Source of the DNA: Holacanthus passer
Lineage: Eukaryota; Chordata; Actinopteri; Pomacanthidae
NCBI GenBank assembly: GCA_025331565.1
Contig: JAFREQ010000011.1
Coordinates: forward strand, 11,304,001-11,368,000
DNA length: 64,000 nucleotides
Direction of reading: 5' to 3'
The translations under genes were made by a program, and so were the position numbers. Below the pieces are notes generated by a model that saw only the letters and a list, made by a program, of their open reading frames with translations, was not told the origin of the DNA and did not search any database. Positions 28,001 through 40,747 of the stretch are shown piece after piece. Each line of letters opens with the position of its first letter. Within the stretch, counting starts at the first letter, position 1.

Positions 28001-28189
28001 TGATTTCTCTGTCGTTTAATTAAGACTCTATATTCAGAACAGAGCTGAATGCATACATTTCCAATACCCATCTATTTGGAGGTTGGTGTTCCCTCCTGTT
28101 CTTTTGGGTTGGAGTGGTACTGCAGGATACAGAGCAGAAAGGGAGAGAGAGGAGCGCAGTAGCTCCATGGTGACTCCTCACAAGCTCTG

Positions 28190-28710
28190 CTTTGTGTGGA
28201 GAGACGTTTCCTGCTTTCACAGGAAACGCTCATATTGGAAACAGATTTTCTCTGACAGATGATTTGAGCCAAAGCCCGGCTGAAAGCACTCTCTGCTGCT
28301 CCGGCCTGCACGCGGAAAAGGAGGAAGGAATTGAGGGAGGGGGCAGCTTTGTAACTCATCTCCCTCATCTTGCAGGGTGTGGGGTATTTCCTTCATTATT
28401 TTTCTTCTTTTTAACGACCACATATTTTCTTTCTCTCTCTCTCTCTCCGTCTTTCAGCCTCCTCACCTAAACGCTGCCCTCTCCTCCTCGTGCAGGGCTC
28501 GTGTTTCACTGCTGAGTGCTATTTGGTTTTTCAAATGTCAACACGCAGGAGCCCGACCGAGCGGAGGAGTCACCCCATCCTCAGCGGTACGGTGAGGGTC
28601 CACGCAGAGCGCCGGCCAGAGGGAACAGCCAGGGCCAAAACATAAATACACCATGCGACACGCCATCACGGCACGCTTTTAAACCCTCAGACGGAGGAAG
28701 TTAACATCAG
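28190..28710. other. GC-richer block of unknown role
   Basis: This segment is richer in G, C and CpG than its flanks, contains a (TC)n tract at about 28430-28447, and has the strand-specific look of a 5' untranslated region or promoter. No open frame in it resembles a known protein and no exon chain can be built around it, so it is recorded only as a compositional feature and possible unannotated promoter or non-coding transcript start. Confidence 0.25.
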
Positions 28711-30546
28711 AGCGTCGCAGCCAGTCATCTACTGGGTACATAAAACTGTCAGGAGAAACCAACTGACCCTGGACTCAACCCAAACAGACTCTCTGCTCCA
28801 TGCTGCATGCAGAGACACACATGCTGCAGGAACATGGACACATTCTTATACAACACTGAAATACCATCTGAGTTAGATCAGAAAAGAAGGAGAATATATT
28901 ATTTTCAACCATGTGTGCAGTTTGTACAGTGAGCTGAGAGATTTTTTTAATGCATTAAATTTATGAAAGCCAATGGAAGATTAATACAACTATTAGCTTA
29001 TCACACTATTGAATTTGTTGTCTGGCTTTGTTGTTAAGATTAGACGATTACCAACACCCTAATGTGAGAATGACAGATATCGGGTTTTGTCTATATTGAA
29101 GCAGTAAATGACTCCTCATTGTCCACGTATCACCCAGTAGCCACCACCATTCCTCATGGGTGCTGTAGCCGGGATGAACACGGTGATAACCCCGAGGTCA
29201 GGGGAAGTGTGCCAGGGGTGGGACCCCCCACAGTGCAGGCAGGGTCTGCAGGGGCCACACTGTTACCTCTCAGGAGACCATTGTTTACCTCATGTCATTT
29301 TAAAATGTTCAAATGGATCAAGCAGAATACAGACAGAAACGAGTGCAAGGAGTCGGCAATAATTTCTCCTGTCACAAGTTTTCAAATTATTCTAAAACAT
29401 TTGTCCAAAGGATCATTGGAGCAAAAACATGTCAAATTTGTTGATTCAAATATGTGATTGCAGTAACTAAGTATTTAACAAATGTGGGAGGTTTCAGTTT
29501 ATTGTGATTGTGTCTAATCTCTGCGACTGACACTGAAGACAATGAAATTCAATCTATATGTGTTTGCGCAATCTATAGGTCATGTACATTATTTTAACTG
29601 ATTGTTTGCTGAGCCCCATCCCCTTCAATTACTATTTTGACACCTGTCAAGCGACAAATTTCCAGGACCAATTTATTACTCCTCTCGGTGCAGACAGCAT
29701 GAGATAAAAGTCACCTCATTTCTTGTCACGATGGTTGATTTTGTTGGCTGAAGTGACAACTGTTGCTGATGGAGTCTCAGCATCACATTACCTAATTAGA
29801 TCTCATTGCAGTGATGGTAACATGACATCTGGGTGGACACGCTTCTGGATGACGGCACATAAATAGCCAGGGACATTATTTATTGTTTTTTACAGTCGTG
29901 CAACAGATGATGTCTGTGTTGAGCTTGTAATAGACTCAAGTAAAGGATATTAAAAAAGCAATTACAACTGCAAAGTAACAGTGACATTGTCAATTGCCTC
30001 CATGCTGTTTTCTACTGTTCCCTGTTTTCTGGCAGATTTGTGGCGTCAAACGTGACCGACCAGAATAAAACCCAGAAAAGGCAAACTCGTCTAATGGCAA
30101 TAGGCATGAAGTCGATGTTTAATTTTGGTGTTAAACTGGTATGTTGTTGCTGCTGTGTTCAGTCCTTTTCCACCTTTTCCTCTCGGTGTTGTATTTCTCA
30201 GTCACTAATCCTCATCTCAGTTGGGATCCTTTTCTTTCAGTCCAGTCCCCTTCTCTCCTGCTGTGTGCCGGTTTGGCCGACTTCACGTCTTTTGTCCTGC
30301 CGTGCGGTGGGCCAGGTATCATCTTACCATCCAGGTGTTCTAAATGAGCCGTACATATGCTCGCAACCTGGCAGCGAGCTGCGTCTTGGGGAGCCGACGC
30401 AGATGTGGGTGCACAATACAACCTCCATCACAGACTCTTAAATCATTCTAAACAACTCTCCCGTTGGATCTCATTTTCCCACGATGCCATAACTGCATCC
30501 GCGCTTTAATTATAGCACGATGCTGACATCAATGCCATGCAGCAAC

Positions 30547-30573
30547 GCACACACACACACACACACGCACGCA
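30547..30573. repeat. (CA)n/(CG-CA) microsatellite
   Basis: About ten CA units, ending in imperfect CGCA units. Confidence 0.85.
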
Positions 30574-31697
30574 CCATAACCCACTGAGGGCAGAACTAAA
30601 CCGCAGGAGAGAGGGTGCATCTGCTGGAGGCTGTGGAAAGGAAAGACTTGTGCAGCTTCTGCGAGAGGGTGACTGTGTTCACAAAGCCCTCAACATGTAG
30701 TCAGGGAGCTCTAAACAGGGTTTAGTGGGAGAGAGGTTTCCCCTCTATCATATTTTATTCACAGGAGTGCCACGCTGCCAAACAACATGTTGACTTTTGG
30801 ACAAGGCTTCAGGGTGTGTGCTGTAACCTTCTGCTGGGAAAGAATGTGCTCTCTGTGTCATTTTGTGCCTCGACTCCTGTCTATATTTGAACATGAGAAT
30901 ATCCACTGCGGTAAACCAGATGCTTTGCTCTGGGTTCAGATTGGGAGGTTTTCCTTGGTGTGGCCTGGTGATTAAACAGTGGGAGAGGAGAGCAGCTGAG
31001 CAGACTGGGATCTCTCACCACAAGCCTGGATCCCCAAACTGCTCTGTGGTCACAGCTAGATGAGAGCGTTTTATCTTTTCTGTACGCAAAGTATTTCTTG
31101 TTATACCTTTCATGCTGCATTTGTGTGTCATGATAAAAAAAAAAAAATGAAAAAACAACATTTCATTGTCTGACCGAGAACAAAATGGGACACACTGATG
31201 CATTTATATAAGATAAAGAGGCTTCTGTAAATAACATACATCTGTTTAAAATAGCAATGCAAATGTAAGCAAAACATTTCAGTTCAGGAAAGTGATTTTA
31301 AGCAAAAAGGATTGAGCTACAGAAGCAGATGTCTCCCACTGTGTTTACACTGCCCTTCCTATTTTCATTCCGCATATTTTCTATCTTCTATTCCCATCTT
31401 GCTATCAACTTATCTCGTCCAGGCTCGTCATCCCCATGTGAACCTGAAAGTGCATATGGTTGTGATTGTGTGGGCCTGGTTCCAGGGAGAGTCAATCCCC
31501 CACTGCATTCAAAAGCTTTTCACACCTGGGTGTCAGGGGGAGGGCCGGCTGCTGCACGGCCCAGCGCTGCACTCTTATTAACAGCTATAATGAACTGTTC
31601 ACCAGGATTTACATCAGACCTGGACCTGAAAGGACACAACACTTACCTATATTACTTTTTATATCTTATCAGAAGCTAACATTGATAAATAACTAGA

Positions 31698-31957
31698 TAG
31701 GTATTTTGGGAATATGTTTGTTTTCTTACAGGGAGTTACATTAGAAGCTCAATGCCACTCTTACACAATAGGAGATTTTAGAGGCACTGGGACTATTTCT
31801 TGGCACAATGAGTTCTTAAAGTCTTCTTGTTGCAATGAAGCTGAGATTTTCATATTTCTACATTTAACATAGAAATATAAGAGTGGCATTGATCTTCTCA
31901 CCTAACCCTCAATAAGAGAGCAAATGGACATATTTTCCAAAATGTTGAAACCTTTAA
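31698..31957. repeat. Foldback MITE, copy C (short)
   Basis: The left arm ATTTTGGGAATATGTTTG ... CAATGCCACTCTTA is mirrored by the right arm TAAGAGTGGCATTGATCTTC ... CATATTTTCCAAAATG. A remnant of the family's central part (AGAGGCACTGGGACTATTTCTTGGC) lies between. It is an internally deleted copy. Confidence 0.7.
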
Positions 31958-33685
31958 ATGATGTTTTCTTGATCTTTGTGGTCACATTTCAAGCCATATT
32001 TGTATGTTGTTTACATTTAGAAATAGAAATTTCCTTTATATGCTGTGAAGCAAACTAACATTGAATAGCTGCCTCTGGTTGATTTAAAGTCATCTCCTGG
32101 TTCTAAAATATCTACTATACTTTTTGTAGAAACATGCAGAAAGATAAAAAGATAAAAGCTGTGAATAAGGCAAGGTATTGATTTAGTTGATGCCAGTCTC
32201 TTGACCTGATTTATCCACTAATGAAGACATGAGAGCAGAAGAGAGAAGAAAAAAGACCAACTCTTGAACTCTTCCTTTGTAGTTTGCAGTCTGGTGCCAA
32301 TTACGTTGATTGGACAGGGCCTGCTGTGTGAAGGTGATTACATCCCAGCACCATCAGGTGTGGGACCACATGAAAAACCTGTAATAAGAGATGGGTAGTG
32401 CAAGCTTGACATTGGTGTAGCCCAGCTGTGGATCACTCAACAAAATTAGAGTTTAGTGTTCTTCGCAGCCAGACTAATTGAAATGTGATTCCTTCACAAA
32501 ATGGTGCACCATTTTCAAAAGTGAAAGCAGAATCCTCTCATTTCCCTGATGCTTGTACCAAACTGGGTTTTACAAGGAGGTTTGCAGTAAAAACAAAGAT
32601 GTGGGACGTGTTACTTCCTCGGAGTGACAGTCCATTCATCTTGGAGAACAGCAGTGGACGTGCTGAAGATTGAGCTGAGGCCAGGTTTAATTTTGGGCTT
32701 GTGCAAGGATACAAGTGTTTCCAGGAGCAGCAGAGTTAACCACTCAATAATATGTGGGAACAAGAAGTATTTCCTCCTGCAGCCCAAGGCAAAGTGTTTA
32801 GTAAGGTGCTTATTCACTTAGAGCTGCTATACTCAACAATTTAGAAAATATCAGCTCCAAAACTCAGGACATGCTTCTACAGCTCTGCTCCTCTCCATCA
32901 TTACCAGCATGATAAGGCACAGCTGTCACTTTCATCCAAATATGGTCCTGGATCCATAAAGTGAAACCTTTCCTCTCCATATCCGCCTCACTTCTTATTG
33001 TTTAGACAAGTTGCTGTAAACGTCTGCCCATAGGGAGGACTAGCAGAAGTTACCCCTGCTGTTTAAACTCAGCAGCTTTCAGTGCTGTCTCCATATATAG
33101 ACTCAGATGATCAGATTGTTTGGCCGTGTCTCATTTCCCTCCACAGCAGCATGCAGCGAGCATCTCTCTGGGTCCGGGAGGTCACCGGCTGCAGGCTCCT
33201 CAGCTTGGCTCCTGTCGACCCTTTTGTCTTTGTGAGAATCCCTCTGTTCTTGTTCTCTTGATGCTGCCACACTTTCTCCTCATATTGTTAGCAGCTAAAG
33301 TCCCAGTGGTCTGCACAAGCCTGTGTTGTAAAATGCCAGGCCACAAAGAGGACCAGTCTGTCACTACTGACCCTATTGATCTTCACCCAACTCCTGTGAC
33401 ATCTGCTCAGCACTAATTGAAAGAAGTTTCATGTGTGTAACTGTCAGCCGCTGTAGTGCCAGACTGTCGTAAAACTAATTCTCTCAATGGTGTTAACAAG
33501 CCTGTGTTGTGTAGTGACAAGTACTAAAAAGAAGTCAAGATAAAAGTGCTAATAATTGCTTGCATTGTTCTTTTCCATATTAACATTCATATACTGACTG
33601 GGACATATATTTTCTTATGGATGGCTAAATTCATTTGCCAGTGAAAATGTTTTAAATTTTTTATTGCGACCTTTAAAGAAGACTT

Positions 33686-33935
33686 AAAGAGGTAATTGGA
33701 CATTTTGGGAAACTTGCTTTTTTTGCCAGGAAATAGATGAGATAATCAAAAGGCTACTACTCTCATCCATTGTCCATTAATTATGGAGCTTTGCTTAGCA
33801 TAAAGACTGGGGGGAAAATCCCGGCCCGACTGGCTTTGTCCCAAGGTAAAATAAAATCTACCTACATACAGGTCTAAAGCTAATTCATACGTCATGTCTC
33901 GTTGGTTTAATCTGTACAAAAATCAAAGAGTAAAA
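33686..33935. repeat. Foldback MITE, copy D (one arm)
   Basis: Left-arm blocks are present in family order: ATTGGACATTTTGGGAAAC, CTACTCTCATCCATTG, GCTTAGCATAAAGACTGG, CTGGCTTTGTCCCAAGG, then TCTCGTTGGTTTAATCTGTA. The mirrored right arm is missing, so this is a half copy. Confidence 0.65.
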
Positions 33936-35678
33936 GGTTAGCCTAACCCAAACCCTCTAACTCTAATTTTGTCATTTTTCTACCTGGGATTATGTATAAC
34001 ACTTGGCTGCAATGACTTCCTGTCGACACTGTGTGGTTACCCTCCATCGCACGCCGTTTTCACACCTTGGTTATTAAACAGATAGCTGTTTTCCGCTGTT
34101 TCCAATCGTTTGCTGGCTCCATGCATTTACATATTTACCATGGAGATATGAGAGCGTTATCATTTTCAAATTTCCCAAAAATGTCGGATTTTCCTCCGAG
34201 AATAGATCAGACAGTAAACTATTGCTCTGGACCTTACACTTGATAGTATTGGGTGTAAACTATTCTGCATGTGCAGCCATTGTAATCTGCTACTCTTTGT
34301 AAAAAAGCGAATTTCTCAAATATCAAACTATTTATTTCAAACTGCCCTGCAGAACCTGTTGTTTTTGTATTTCTGTGCCTTTGAGAGTTTAAGATAATTT
34401 TCCACCTGATGGACAATAAATCTATATTTTATTCTGTTCTGTTCTAAACCATGGCTTTATAACATCGTATTCAAGTGTCGTTTGTACTGTATAGCACATG
34501 GGCGTCAGACATCCCTGCACATAGAGCAGACTGAAGGGCGCACATCACCTCAGGGTTCAGGGGTCAAGAGGAGCCACACTTCCTGTAGCCTGCACCGCTG
34601 AACCCCTGCTGGCTGCTTTACTGGCTCTCTCATTGTTCAGATTTATCATCCCTGCCATTGATGTGGCCTCTCGTAAAGACCAAAGAGCATCACCCCAAAC
34701 CAGATGTTTCACCTGTCCTCAGTGCAGTCTGTCACTGAAATATACAAAGTGAATGAAAGACTGATGGGCTCATGAATAACGTTTAGAAGGCACAGGCCAA
34801 CATAAAGCACAGCAGCAAATGAAAGGCTCTGTCCAGGTATAAGACCCTGCTGCTATGGTTTTAATTTGAACAACCACGTCCCCCATTAGAAGAATTATGT
34901 GTACTGTACTGTGTATTGCAAACTGACAGATGCTTTGTATAAAAGATGCTCTTTGTGCAAAAGCTTGAGCTGTTAAAATTCAGCATTCTTCAACATGAAT
35001 AAGTTCAGGTAAAGATACAGAAGTTGCAGGGTTTATATAATAGGATGGCAGTCGGGAGGATGTTTAATCTGTTATGGCATTGGCCTTTTGGATGACTACT
35101 GATATGTGACCAGTAATTATATGTTGTTTTATGATGTTGTAAAAGTACTGTGATGGGATACAAAAATAGGAGAAACTTTTTTTTGCCCCTTTTGGATCTG
35201 TAAAAGACAATAAGTAGTATAAGTCAACAGGAGTGTGACATGGCACACTTGGCAAGACTGGATGGACTGCGAGGGGAAAATAGCATCCAAGACATTAAAA
35301 GAGCTTAAATCTCTGCCAACAAAATGTAACTGGATAATATTTCTTAGCCCTAAAAAGATCCTAAACTCTGCAAGGGCATTGTGCCCACTCCATCACTAAC
35401 AGCCTCAAGACAAAGAAAGCATACAACATGCATCTCACCCATAATTTAACTGTCAGGATCCAGTATCCACAGCTCATTCTGGAGTTATTTCGGTGGTTAT
35501 GTGATGTTGTGTGGGGCAGCTCTGTGTTTGTTGTGGGTGAGAGAAAGTCCCCTGAGGTTGGAGAAAAGAGACAGACAATGATAAAGAAAGTGAGAGACCG
35601 AAATAGCGACGAACAAAGAATGTGAGAAAGAGAAAGCGGAGTCTGGTGTGGTCTGATGATGTGACATGAAAGCTCTCC

Positions 35679-35714
35679 GTCAGGACTGGAGTCAGGACTG
35701 GAGTCAGGATTGGA
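35679..35714. repeat. 12-bp tandem repeat, three units
   Basis: GTCAGGACTGGA is repeated three times head to tail; the third unit has one C-to-T change. Confidence 0.9.
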
Positions 35715-36403
35715 GGATCACCACCCTGCTGCTGCCTGCTGGGCTACAGAGGCAGGATGTGGCTGCAGAGTCGGGTGGAGGGGGGAGCTAATGTGATCAC
35801 ATCAGCCCGATTAGGGGAGTGCATGTGGAGAAAAGCAGCTGTGCACAAAGGAGCACAGTATCCACATCTTTGGTCTGATGGAGTGTTTCAAATACCAGTG
35901 TGATAATGACATTAGCATCTAATCAAAGGCAGCAGGTCAGACTGCTCCCATTGCAGATGATGCACATGTATACTTGTGATGATAGTGTGGTTTCTCATTT
36001 GCCTCATAGAGGAAGTAGGGCAGAGCAGTAAACAAGCAGCATCGTCTCTGCTGATTTGACTCTGTGGTCACGGGATTTACATCTTTTGAACCTACTCTGA
36101 AAATGAAATCCTCTTTGAGAGAGATGTGTCAGATGAGGGAACATTTCGCTGACCTTATACTAATCACAATTCCCAAGTTGAAATTCTCACAAGAGGATTA
36201 TTCTCAATTAACACCTCTGGGTTTCACAGCTGTGGTCTGAAGCAGGGTGTGATTAAGCATATATGCAAACGCTCGACACATATTGTGCCGTGACACTTAA
36301 CATGGCACGGGCAAAGAAAGTAAACGACACATCATATTGCACACTTTCGCAACAGGCCCTGCAGGTTTGAGGTCAATTTATTTCATACAGTCAGCGACAG
36401 TGC

Positions 36404-36720
36404 TTTTAAAGGAACATTTCAATATTTTTGGAAAACTTGGCATTTACTTTCTTTGCTGAGGGTTAGATGAGAACATTGATACCACTCTCATGCCTGTTTC
36501 ACTTTATATCTTGTTTGATTAATCTGTACAAAAAGAAGTTTTATAGGGGTTTCTTGTTTCTCTCATTTCCACTCTTTACACTCAGCTAAGCCAACCAGCT
36601 GCTAGTTTCAGGTTTATATTTACCGCACACACGAGAGCAGTTCTGACATTCTCATCTAACTCTCTGCAAGAAAATGAATAAGCGTGTGTTTACCTAAATG
36701 TCAAACTATTCCTTTAAAGA
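36404..36720. repeat. Foldback MITE, copy E
   Basis: This copy shows both ends of the family: TTTTAAAGGAACATTTC at the left and AAACTATTCCTTTAAAG at the right. Inside are GAGGGTTAGATGAGAACATTG with CCACTCTCATGCCTG on the left and TTCTCATCTAACTCTC on the right. The middle is shortened but keeps the Y-TTTGATTAATCTGTACAAAA block. It defines the likely terminal inverted repeat as TTTAAAGGAA. Confidence 0.75.
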
Positions 36721-38653
36721 AACACAGGAGTCATATTGCAGCAGTAATGTTACATTCCACCATTAAAAAACAAAGCTTCAAAAGCAAAATCTCATCTGGA
36801 ATCATGAGTAAAACCCATTCCTGGCCCGGTTCAGCTGAACGTGCAGTAAAAACATCAAACACAGCACGTTTGTGGGTTTACCACTCGGTAGGAATGTAGA
36901 TGTTAATTGCAGCTGAGCCGGTGTATTTGATCTGTGCTAAGCGACATGCATTACTCAGGCCTGCAGAGCGACACATCGCTGAAAACCAGCCAAGAGCGCG
37001 GCCCCAGTTCACTGTGTAAACACGGCCATTATCTTTGGTTTATTTGCTCTGGTTGGGCTGATGTATGTGTTTGTATTCAAATACAGAAGGTGAAAAGGCG
37101 GCGCAGATAACAAAAATGGGACTGAAATTGACTCCTGATTAGATCGCGCAGTGTTTATGTGATTAATAGTGCTGATAAGATGATGCAGGGGCGAATGAGG
37201 GCTGTTATTTCAGCTGATATTGTGCAGAGGAGACGGCAGTGGAAGACTCAGCTGTCACGTATATTGTGCCAGCCAGAGATCTTTTTATGCACTGACTTGG
37301 TGGATAAAAAACAAGAGCTTTTCCCTGCATATCTTATCATGCCTGAGGTCTGAGTCAGAGTTTTAGCTAGCTTGTCAAGTCAATGGCTTTCACTTTTGTC
37401 ATGGGTCGGGCACTGTGTTTTGGGGGAGGGTGGATGGCTGTGTGGTGGGTGGGTGGTGACCAGTCACAAGGGGCCACAGAGGTGACAGAGCTCCACAGCA
37501 GAGTAATTAGCAGCACAGTGGTCAGTCTGTGTTGTCAGATGTAGAAGCTGCTGTACTGTTCGGCCCTGCAGCTACACAGACACCGTGGTGCCACGGGTCA
37601 TCACGGCCGCCACGGTCATAATGTGGCTGACCGTAGGTGTAGTGTGAAGGATGCTCCGCCATTGTTTTCTCCAAGTGCCGAAATAGAATAGTCGCAGTAT
37701 GTGGTTGAACTTTTTGAAAACGCTTAAAGATCCGATCATCACTTAAGCGAATGTCTTGCAAGAGAGCCAATAAAACAAATGGTCAAACTTGTCATGTTTG
37801 ACATTTAAGTTGAGTCGACTGTTTCACAATGTCAACTCATGCATTGAGCAACATGCAAGGAAACATTTCACAATAAAGTTTGCCAGTAGCTGCAGTAGTG
37901 TAGGTATCAGATCTGCTCAGGGTCCTGCAGTTAAAGTGTAAGTTTTGATTTTTTAACTCAGAGGCAGCGATTAAATGCAAGCTGAAATAACCTGTAGCTG
38001 TTCCTTAAAACCAATTATGTCACTGATGTTGGAAGAAGAGATTTTGCAGCATGAGAATTCAGCTTTTTTTGGTAGATATAGTAAACACTGAGGAATTTAT
38101 TGCTTCAATTGACTAAATTTACCATCAACACTGAGTGGGAATTCACATAAAACATGGTGAATTTTCTCTTTAAAATATCCATCTGGTCTCAGGGGCAGTT
38201 TTTATTGAGCGCTGAACTTTCAACAGACATGCATGACTGAAGTGACTGATACCAGTAATATTTTTCCCACGTTGCATCCTGCTTGCCATTTCCCCTCATT
38301 ACTGGGCTGGTTGAGCCGGTCTAAAGTCTTACTGGAGTTCCCACACTGCTCAGTCTTGGGTGTATTAGTGATCCATCCCGTTTCCTGACTCAATCGCTAT
38401 CCTGCCGTTCACATCCTCATTAAGGGACAGTGGGCGTGGCAGCAGGTAGAGGAGGGACAGCAGGTTATTTTAAGACTGATCTGCGGTGGCAGTTTGGTTG
38501 AAAGGCCTCGAGGCCAACAACAAACCAGAGTGTAGCAAGTTTTAATCCAGCTAGTGACTGGATGGAGTTCATATTACGACTGAAGTGTCTCCTTCTGAGC
38601 CAGGAACTGTTCTCATAATACTGCACTACTGGCAAATTTTTCCCCTGACATGT

Positions 38654-38700
38654 GTGTGTGTTTGTAATTGTATGTGACACACACAATTACAAACACACAC
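38654..38700. repeat. Perfect 18-bp inverted repeat (hairpin)
   Basis: The arm GTGTGTGTTTGTAATTGT (38654-38671) is exactly complementary to ACAATTACAAACACACAC (38683-38700), with an 11-nt loop. The outer part of each arm is GT/CA microsatellite-like, but the TTTGTAATTGT part is not, so this is more than a chance GT/CA pairing. It could be a small foldback or a cruciform-forming site. Confidence 0.85.
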
Positions 38701-39917
38701 CTCCCTACAGAAGAAGCACCCCATCACTCCACAAAAAGATATAATTAAAAATTTGACTCTCTTTATCCTCATCCTCGTTGTCATCTGCTCATGAATCCAC
38801 TGGCCTCTGCTGCACATCAGCTTATAAAAAACATTGACTTCAGTAGCCTCCGTCTTTACCTCCATGCCTCTGTTCTTGTGGACATGCGGTCACAGTTCAC
38901 ACTGGAATCTGATATTGGCCACGTTTGAAAGTGAACAGCCAACCAAAAAAATCTGGATTCTGAAACACTAAGGTTTGTAGTGTCGACATAGCCTTAGTGT
39001 GACTCTCATTAAAGAAATGGTTTGAGGTGATAACTGTCAGGAAGAGTCCAGTTAGAAACCAAAACCTCTGTGTAAAATGACAATTGTTCAGTTATATTAA
39101 CTGTCATGGCGCACAATGACTGATCTGCACAATTAAAACAGTTTTTTGTGACATGTGACCCAACCTGTCTCAGCTTCTTGTGCACCGTTGACTCAGCTAA
39201 CTGATCACAACCAAAGTCAAAGGCCGCGTTAGGGCCTGAAATTCTGGTTATGAACTGTTAAACTGGTTGTTGTTGACAAAGGTTTGAGATTGTTTTTTTG
39301 GTTTCACTCTGACTGTTGTTATACATAATGATACTCATCATTTATATAGAAATAGAGCATTTGTCCAGAATCTAATTATCCGGTTTCACACACCCATGCT
39401 TTATTCAGAACTGTATTATTAGAAGAATAGACTGTAACGTCCATTCACATGCAGGGCAATGACTGTAAGAAAAGCTATTGCTGAAAAGGTTAAGCAACTG
39501 ACAGATTTAATCCAGAATGATTTAAAAGATGAATGAATTGTTTAAGTCATTTTTAAGAAAAAAATGCAAAACAGTTGTCGGTTCCAGCCTTTAAAATTTA
39601 GCAATTCAGCTGCTTTTCTCTGTTTTATATCGTTGTGACTGTGGGTGTATTTTGGACTGTTGGTTGGACAAAGCACGGAAACCAATTTTGTGGCATTTTG
39701 CAATTTGATTGATTAGTAGTGTTTTTTCATCCGATTGATTAATTGAAACAATACACAATAGATCAAACAATAATGACTACAATCATTCTTTACAGCCTAA
39801 CAAAATCAGTCAGTGACACCTCTGTAGTCCAAGTAGCCCAACAAGCGATGAGACAGAAACAACAGTATTAATGTTACGGGTCTCCAGCCCGAAGACCACA
39901 GCAACAAATAAATATTT

Positions 39918-39984
39918 CCTGTACAAAGCAGGTAAAAGCGTAGCAGTGAGGACGAGGTAGATGCTTTGCTCTCAAATCGCCTCT
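39918..39984. repeat. 67-bp direct repeat, unit 1
   Basis: Identical over 67 bases to the unit at 40603-40669, offset 685 bp. It begins CCTGTACAAAGCAGG and ends CAAATCGCCTCT. Neighbouring bases on both sides differ between the two units. Confidence 0.95.
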
Positions 39985-40602
39985 TTTATTTCACAAACTT
40001 AAACATATAAGCATCTCTCCTCAATGCACTTCAATCAGGTCTTTTTCCAGACAACTTATGTCAATTAATTAAACATTCACACAACAACACATACGTTTCC
40101 TCACTGACTTTCACATAAATCACACTTTAAAAATAAATCACTTTCCTTTACAGTATATAACTGGAATAATTCACATTTAGTGTAAATTAAAATGTGATGT
40201 GGTATCACCTACATGTCAATTTGACGTTAAACGGCTAACATAACAGACTCTGAAAATGCATTGATCCAAAAAAATGCCTATATCACATATCTAAACAATT
40301 TTCAACAGAAACTAAACAATACTACGGACATACAAACTTACTTCTAATTTATAAGTGAACATTAATTAAACTAGGGAGGTGCAGGAGCTTTAAAACACAC
40401 TTTTCTTTAAACATACAATGGGGATGTTTTCGCGGGCGTGCGACGTCGCCGCTAGCAAACTGCGCTACAACACAAACTTTTACTGGCTACTTACTACACA
40501 TTTCACTGAACATACACATATAAAACTCTTCTAAAACACACATTTACCAAAGCACAGCCTTGTATGAACAAACATGAACATGTATTTTTCTCACTTTACC
40601 CA

Positions 40603-40669
40603 CCTGTACAAAGCAGGTAAAAGCGTAGCAGTGAGGACGAGGTAGATGCTTTGCTCTCAAATCGCCTCT
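40603..40669. repeat. 67-bp direct repeat, unit 2
   Basis: Second identical unit. On the minus strand it is followed by GTGGGTAAAG, a splice-donor-like sequence that unit 1 lacks; unit 1 instead is preceded on the minus strand by GAAATAAAAG. Confidence 0.95.
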
Positions 40670-40747
40670 GAGGAGCAGCGGGAGGGGCGCGCCCTCAATA
40701 ACCCCCCCAGAGCAACCAGAGCAAGCATAAAGGTTCCGCCCCCACAA

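Larger units (their letters stand above)
17088..31697. other. Long non-coding stretch, no gene identified
   Basis: I read both strands for known protein families and exon-like frames with flanking AG/GT and found none that stand up. The longest frames (21825-22334 plus, 169 codons; 21821-22225 minus, 134 codons) lie opposite each other in a C-rich stretch and look compositional. Contents include microsatellites near 21903, 25049 and 30547, a GC-richer block at 28.2-28.7 kb, and a CTCF-like match at 17150. Confidence 0.6.
31958..39870. other. Non-coding stretch, no gene identified
   Basis: No coding exon is recognised. It holds foldback MITE copies D and E, a 12-bp tandem repeat at 35679-35714, a G-rich tract at 37421-37457 and a perfect hairpin at 38654-38700. 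The stretch 36.9-37.3 kb is free of repeats and has balanced composition, which is the look of conserved regulatory DNA, but conservation cannot be tested here. Confidence 0.55.
39871..40747. mobile_element. Candidate solo LTR or other retroelement-derived insertion
   Basis: The block starts TGTTACGGG and ends CCCCCACA, so it has the TG...CA ends of an LTR; TGTTACG openings are common in Ty3/Gypsy LTRs. It contains two identical 67-bp direct repeats, an isolated CpG-rich segment (about 40428-40470) and, on the minus strand, an AATAAA ahead of one repeat and a splice-donor-like CAG|GTGGGTAAAG after the other. No reverse transcriptase or other protein is encoded. A matching target-site duplication was not found, so the element class and exact borders are uncertain. 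Confidence 0.35.

Noticed and set aside
39918..40669. Two-unit direct repeat considered as a CRISPR-like array
   Set aside because: Only two 67-bp units with a 618-bp gap in a vertebrate genome; no spacer array, no cas genes.
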